From Staphylothermus sp. (GTDB lineage: Archaea > Thermoproteota > Thermoprotei_A > Sulfolobales > Desulfurococcaceae), in assembly GCA_021159785.1 (NCBI GenBank), contig JAGHDU010000150.1, positions 1 through 7,701 on the forward strand: 7,701 nucleotides of DNA, read 5' to 3'. The translations under genes and the position numbers were made by a program. The notes below the pieces were generated by a model, which made no database searches, was not told where the DNA came from, and saw only the letters and a list, made by a program, of their open reading frames with translations. This document shows positions 6,586-7,701 of this stretch, in pieces. The number at the start of each line of letters is the position of its first letter. The stretch's first letter is position 1.

Positions 6586-6681
6586 CGGTTACCTCCGCTG
6601 GGGGCTAAGTAGCCTCTGGCGGAGAGAAACCGTGATGAACCGCCCTACAGAGACCACCGATGACCTAGGGCGGGAAACGGT
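6586..6681 (+). ncRNA. Uncharacterised structured RNA, about 96 bases
   Basis: The segment is about 61 percent G+C by my count (59 of 96), far above its surroundings, and carries no open frame of note. Hairpin 1 (6593-6624) is an unbroken 14-pair stem with an AAGT tetraloop. It includes three G-U wobbles (6599-6618, 6600-6617, 6602-6615) that would be A-C mismatches on the other strand, so the RNA is read on plus. Hairpin 2 pairs 6640-6647 with 6666-6673 (8 Watson-Crick pairs) around an 18-base A/C-rich loop. It is closed below by 6629-6633 with 6677-6681, across an internal loop GATGAA/GAA that resembles an L7Ae-binding kink-turn. A box-C-like GTGATGA lies at 6632-6638 but no good CUGA box follows. 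It is not 5S, tRNA, SRP or RNase P RNA as far as I can see. It may be an independent small RNA with the TATA at 6553-6561 or the leader of the 6731 gene. Confidence 0.75.
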
Positions 6682-6730
6682 ATTTCTAAATACTACGATT
6701 CATGAATAAGGGTTATTTGGTGTTTCCAGT

Positions 6731-7087
6731 ATGAGTGAGGAAGAGCATGGATTCAAGGTTTTAAGAGTATTTGAGGCTAAAGCTAAGATTGGGCAGGTAT
6801 TGAGTGGTGCTCAACACCTTGTTTTGAAGCCTGAGGACTTATCTAGCCCTATTTCTTTCCAAATGGCTATAACTAGAATAATGGATACTTTGATGAAGAG
6901 TCTACAAGAAGGTCCTAAGAGGAGATATGTTGCTGAAATACGTTTCAAGGATAGTTTAGGAAACCCGGTTGTTCTAGCTATAGATTTAGGCGAAACACCC
7001 CCACCTTTTAGTAAGAATGAAGTTAAAGCAAGAATTATAATTGAGCTCTTCGAAGAAGAACAAGAAGCTGGTAGTAGCTATGAGTAA
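6731..7087 (+). CDS. Small hypothetical protein downstream of the structured RNA
   Basis: A 118-residue acidic, soluble protein that I do not recognise. It has a beta-rich start (FKVLRVFEAKAKIGQVL), a helix at about 43-59 (QMAITRIMDTLMKSLQE), a strand pair YVAEIRFKDSLGNPVVLAID at 66-85, a PPP turn and a final strand ending in a glutamate-rich tail. No cysteine, catalytic motif or membrane segment is visible. ATG at 6731 has GGTG at 6719-6722, 8 bases upstream, so the start is well supported. A TATA-like CTAAATAC lies at 6686-6693; otherwise the transcript begins at the structured RNA. The stop overlaps the start of the next gene by 8 bases, so the two are translated from one message. Confidence 0.8.
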   Translation: MSEEEHGFKVLRVFEAKAKIGQVLSGAQHLVLKPEDLSSPISFQMAITRIMDTLMKSLQEGPKRRYVAEIRFKDSLGNPVVLAIDLGETPPPFSKNEVKARIIIELFEEEQEAGSSYE

Positions 7088-7388
7088 ATCTTTAGAAAAT
7101 AGTTGTGTTTCACGATGGAGTAGATTATTGAAGAAAAGAGAACTTGTAGCTTATTATCTACTTTGTGGTTGGGAAGGGGGAAGAACCTGGAATATTGGAG
7201 AAGCTGTTGATTACTTGATCAAGGAGCTCTGTCTTAGTAGAAAAACAGCTATCAATATTATTAGGAGGTTTAAGAGACTAGAATTGTTAAATCAAAGAGA
7301 TCAAGTCAGTCTCAGTTGTGTGGGGTTTAAGTCGTATTTGGAGGAAATTGTTAAGAATTATGTGTGTTTGAGAAAGCGTAGATGTTAA
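7080..7388 (+). CDS. Small winged-helix-like, cysteine-containing protein
   Basis: A 102-residue basic protein. Residues about 21-72 look like a winged helix-turn-helix: helix ELVAYYLLCGWEG, then IGEAVDYLIKEL, then the recognition-helix candidate SRKTAINIIRRFKRLELL (53-70). It is therefore a candidate DNA-binding regulator, by pattern only. It has six cysteines (9, 29, 51, 80, 96, 102), without zinc-finger spacing. The ATG at 7080 was chosen because it overlaps the previous stop by 8 bases (ATGAGTAA) and has GGTA 6 bases upstream; an in-frame TTG at 7041 would add 13 residues but has no clear ribosome site. Translational coupling with the 118-residue gene is likely. Confidence 0.72.
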   Translation: MSKSLENSCVSRWSRLLKKRELVAYYLLCGWEGGRTWNIGEAVDYLIKELCLSRKTAINIIRRFKRLELLNQRDQVSLSCVGFKSYLEEIVKNYVCLRKRRC

Positions 7389-7417
7389 TCTATTATCAAT
7401 GTAGTGTGGGTGTTTAG

Positions 7418-7422
7418 AAAAA
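7418..7422 (-). terminator. Possible T-tract terminator for Alba
   Basis: Five T on the minus strand about 37 bases after the Alba stop. Plausible archaeal T-tract; low specificity. Confidence 0.3.
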
Positions 7423-7438
7423 CTTATTTTGTTATTTT
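7423..7438 (+). terminator. Possible T-rich terminator for the winged-helix gene
   Basis: CTTATTTTGTTATTTT, with 11 T in 16 bases, lies 35-50 bases after the stop at 7388 in the short convergent gap before Alba. It fits archaeal T-rich termination. Confidence 0.4.
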
Positions 7439-7458
7439 AGTAATTGTATCGTATCTGT

Positions 7459-7701
7459 TTACTCCTTTACTTTTAATTTTATCTCGATAGTGCTTACTCT
7501 GGTTTCGCGTCCGGCTGGGTTTGTTACTGTTTGGCTTCCGATGTTGATGTCTTCGATCTCTACTTTGCCAGGTAGGAACCTGTTTCTGACGATCTCTACT
7601 GTGTCTACAGCTTTGCTAATTGCTCTTCCTCTAGCTTTTACTACAATCTCTTTTACGCCCTGGTGTATTAATGTTAATACTGCGATTACGTAGTTCATTA
7701 C
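7459..7701 (-). CDS. albA: Alba, archaeal chromatin DNA/RNA-binding protein (5' end outside window)
   Basis: Eighty codons are visible, reading [15 protein letters not shown], then [19 protein letters not shown], then [19 protein letters not shown] and a final strand [12 protein letters not shown]. This is the Alba (Sac10b) core; Alba dimers coat DNA and also bind RNA. Alba proteins have about 90-100 residues, so roughly the first 17-19 residues, including the lysine pair known as an acetylation site in Sulfolobus Alba, lie beyond base 7701. The Met at 7698 is internal (the family reads PVMNYV), not the true start. The gene is tail to tail with the winged-helix gene. Confidence 0.97.
   Translation of the reverse strand, partial: VMNYVIAVLTLIHQGVKEIVVKARGRAISKAVDTVEIVRNRFLPGKVEIEDINIGSQTVTNPAGRETRVSTIEIKLKVKE

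Noticed and set aside
6632..6676. Classic box C/D guide RNA reading (GTGATGA as C, CAGA as D', CGATGA as C')
   Set aside because: No CUGA D box is present, and the two would-be guide stretches are complementary to each other (CCGCCCTA/TAGGGCGG), which fits a hairpin better than free guides.
6698..6707. Perfect palindrome ATTCATGAAT upstream of the 6731 gene, possible operator
   Set aside because: Ten-base palindromes are expected several times by chance in a window this size, and there is no second copy or extension.

Overview
The window looks like part of a hyperthermophilic crenarchaeal chromosome. I infer a Desulfurococcales-type organism, for example a Staphylothermus relative, but no species can be proven from the sequence alone. 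The DNA is AT-rich. Start codons include several TTG and GTG. Ribosome binding sites are of the archaeal GGTG/GGTGAT type, promoters look like archaeal TATA boxes, and the gene set (Alba, XPB/Rad25 helicase, AbrB-ACT, DUF72) is archaeal.

Left part (1-2470, all minus strand): the start of a membrane-anchored protein cut by the window edge; a DUF72 TIM-barrel protein in a tight pair with an AbrB-ACT regulator; and an HTH-phosphoribosyltransferase fusion resembling GfcR/PyrE-type regulators. A divergent promoter region at about 2471-2566 separates these from the plus-strand pair.

Centre (2567-5359): an unrecognised protein of about 150 residues is followed after 16 bases by an XPB-family DNA repair helicase. 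The helicase gene runs tail to tail into a minus-strand gene of unknown function, and the two share a 4-base TTAA that supplies both stop codons.

Right part (5376-7701): the minus-strand gene at 5376-6521 is a full-length IS605 OrfB/TnpB relative. It has lost its zinc-ribbon cysteines and the third RuvC aspartate, and it sits 16 bases upstream of the unknown 227-residue gene with no room for a transposon end. Diverging from it is a GC-rich (about 61 percent) structured element at 6586-6681. It has two strong hairpins, G-U wobbles that fix the strand as plus, and a kink-turn-like internal loop, so it is very probably an uncharacterised non-coding RNA or structured leader. Two small overlapping plus-strand genes follow: an unknown 118-residue protein and a winged-helix-like protein of about 102 residues. 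The window closes with the chromatin protein Alba (5' end outside the window).

The candidate new system is the dead TnpB-like protein, the divergent structured RNA and the co-directional 227-residue gene: a possibly domesticated TnpB unit. The relationship is inferred from sequence and position only.
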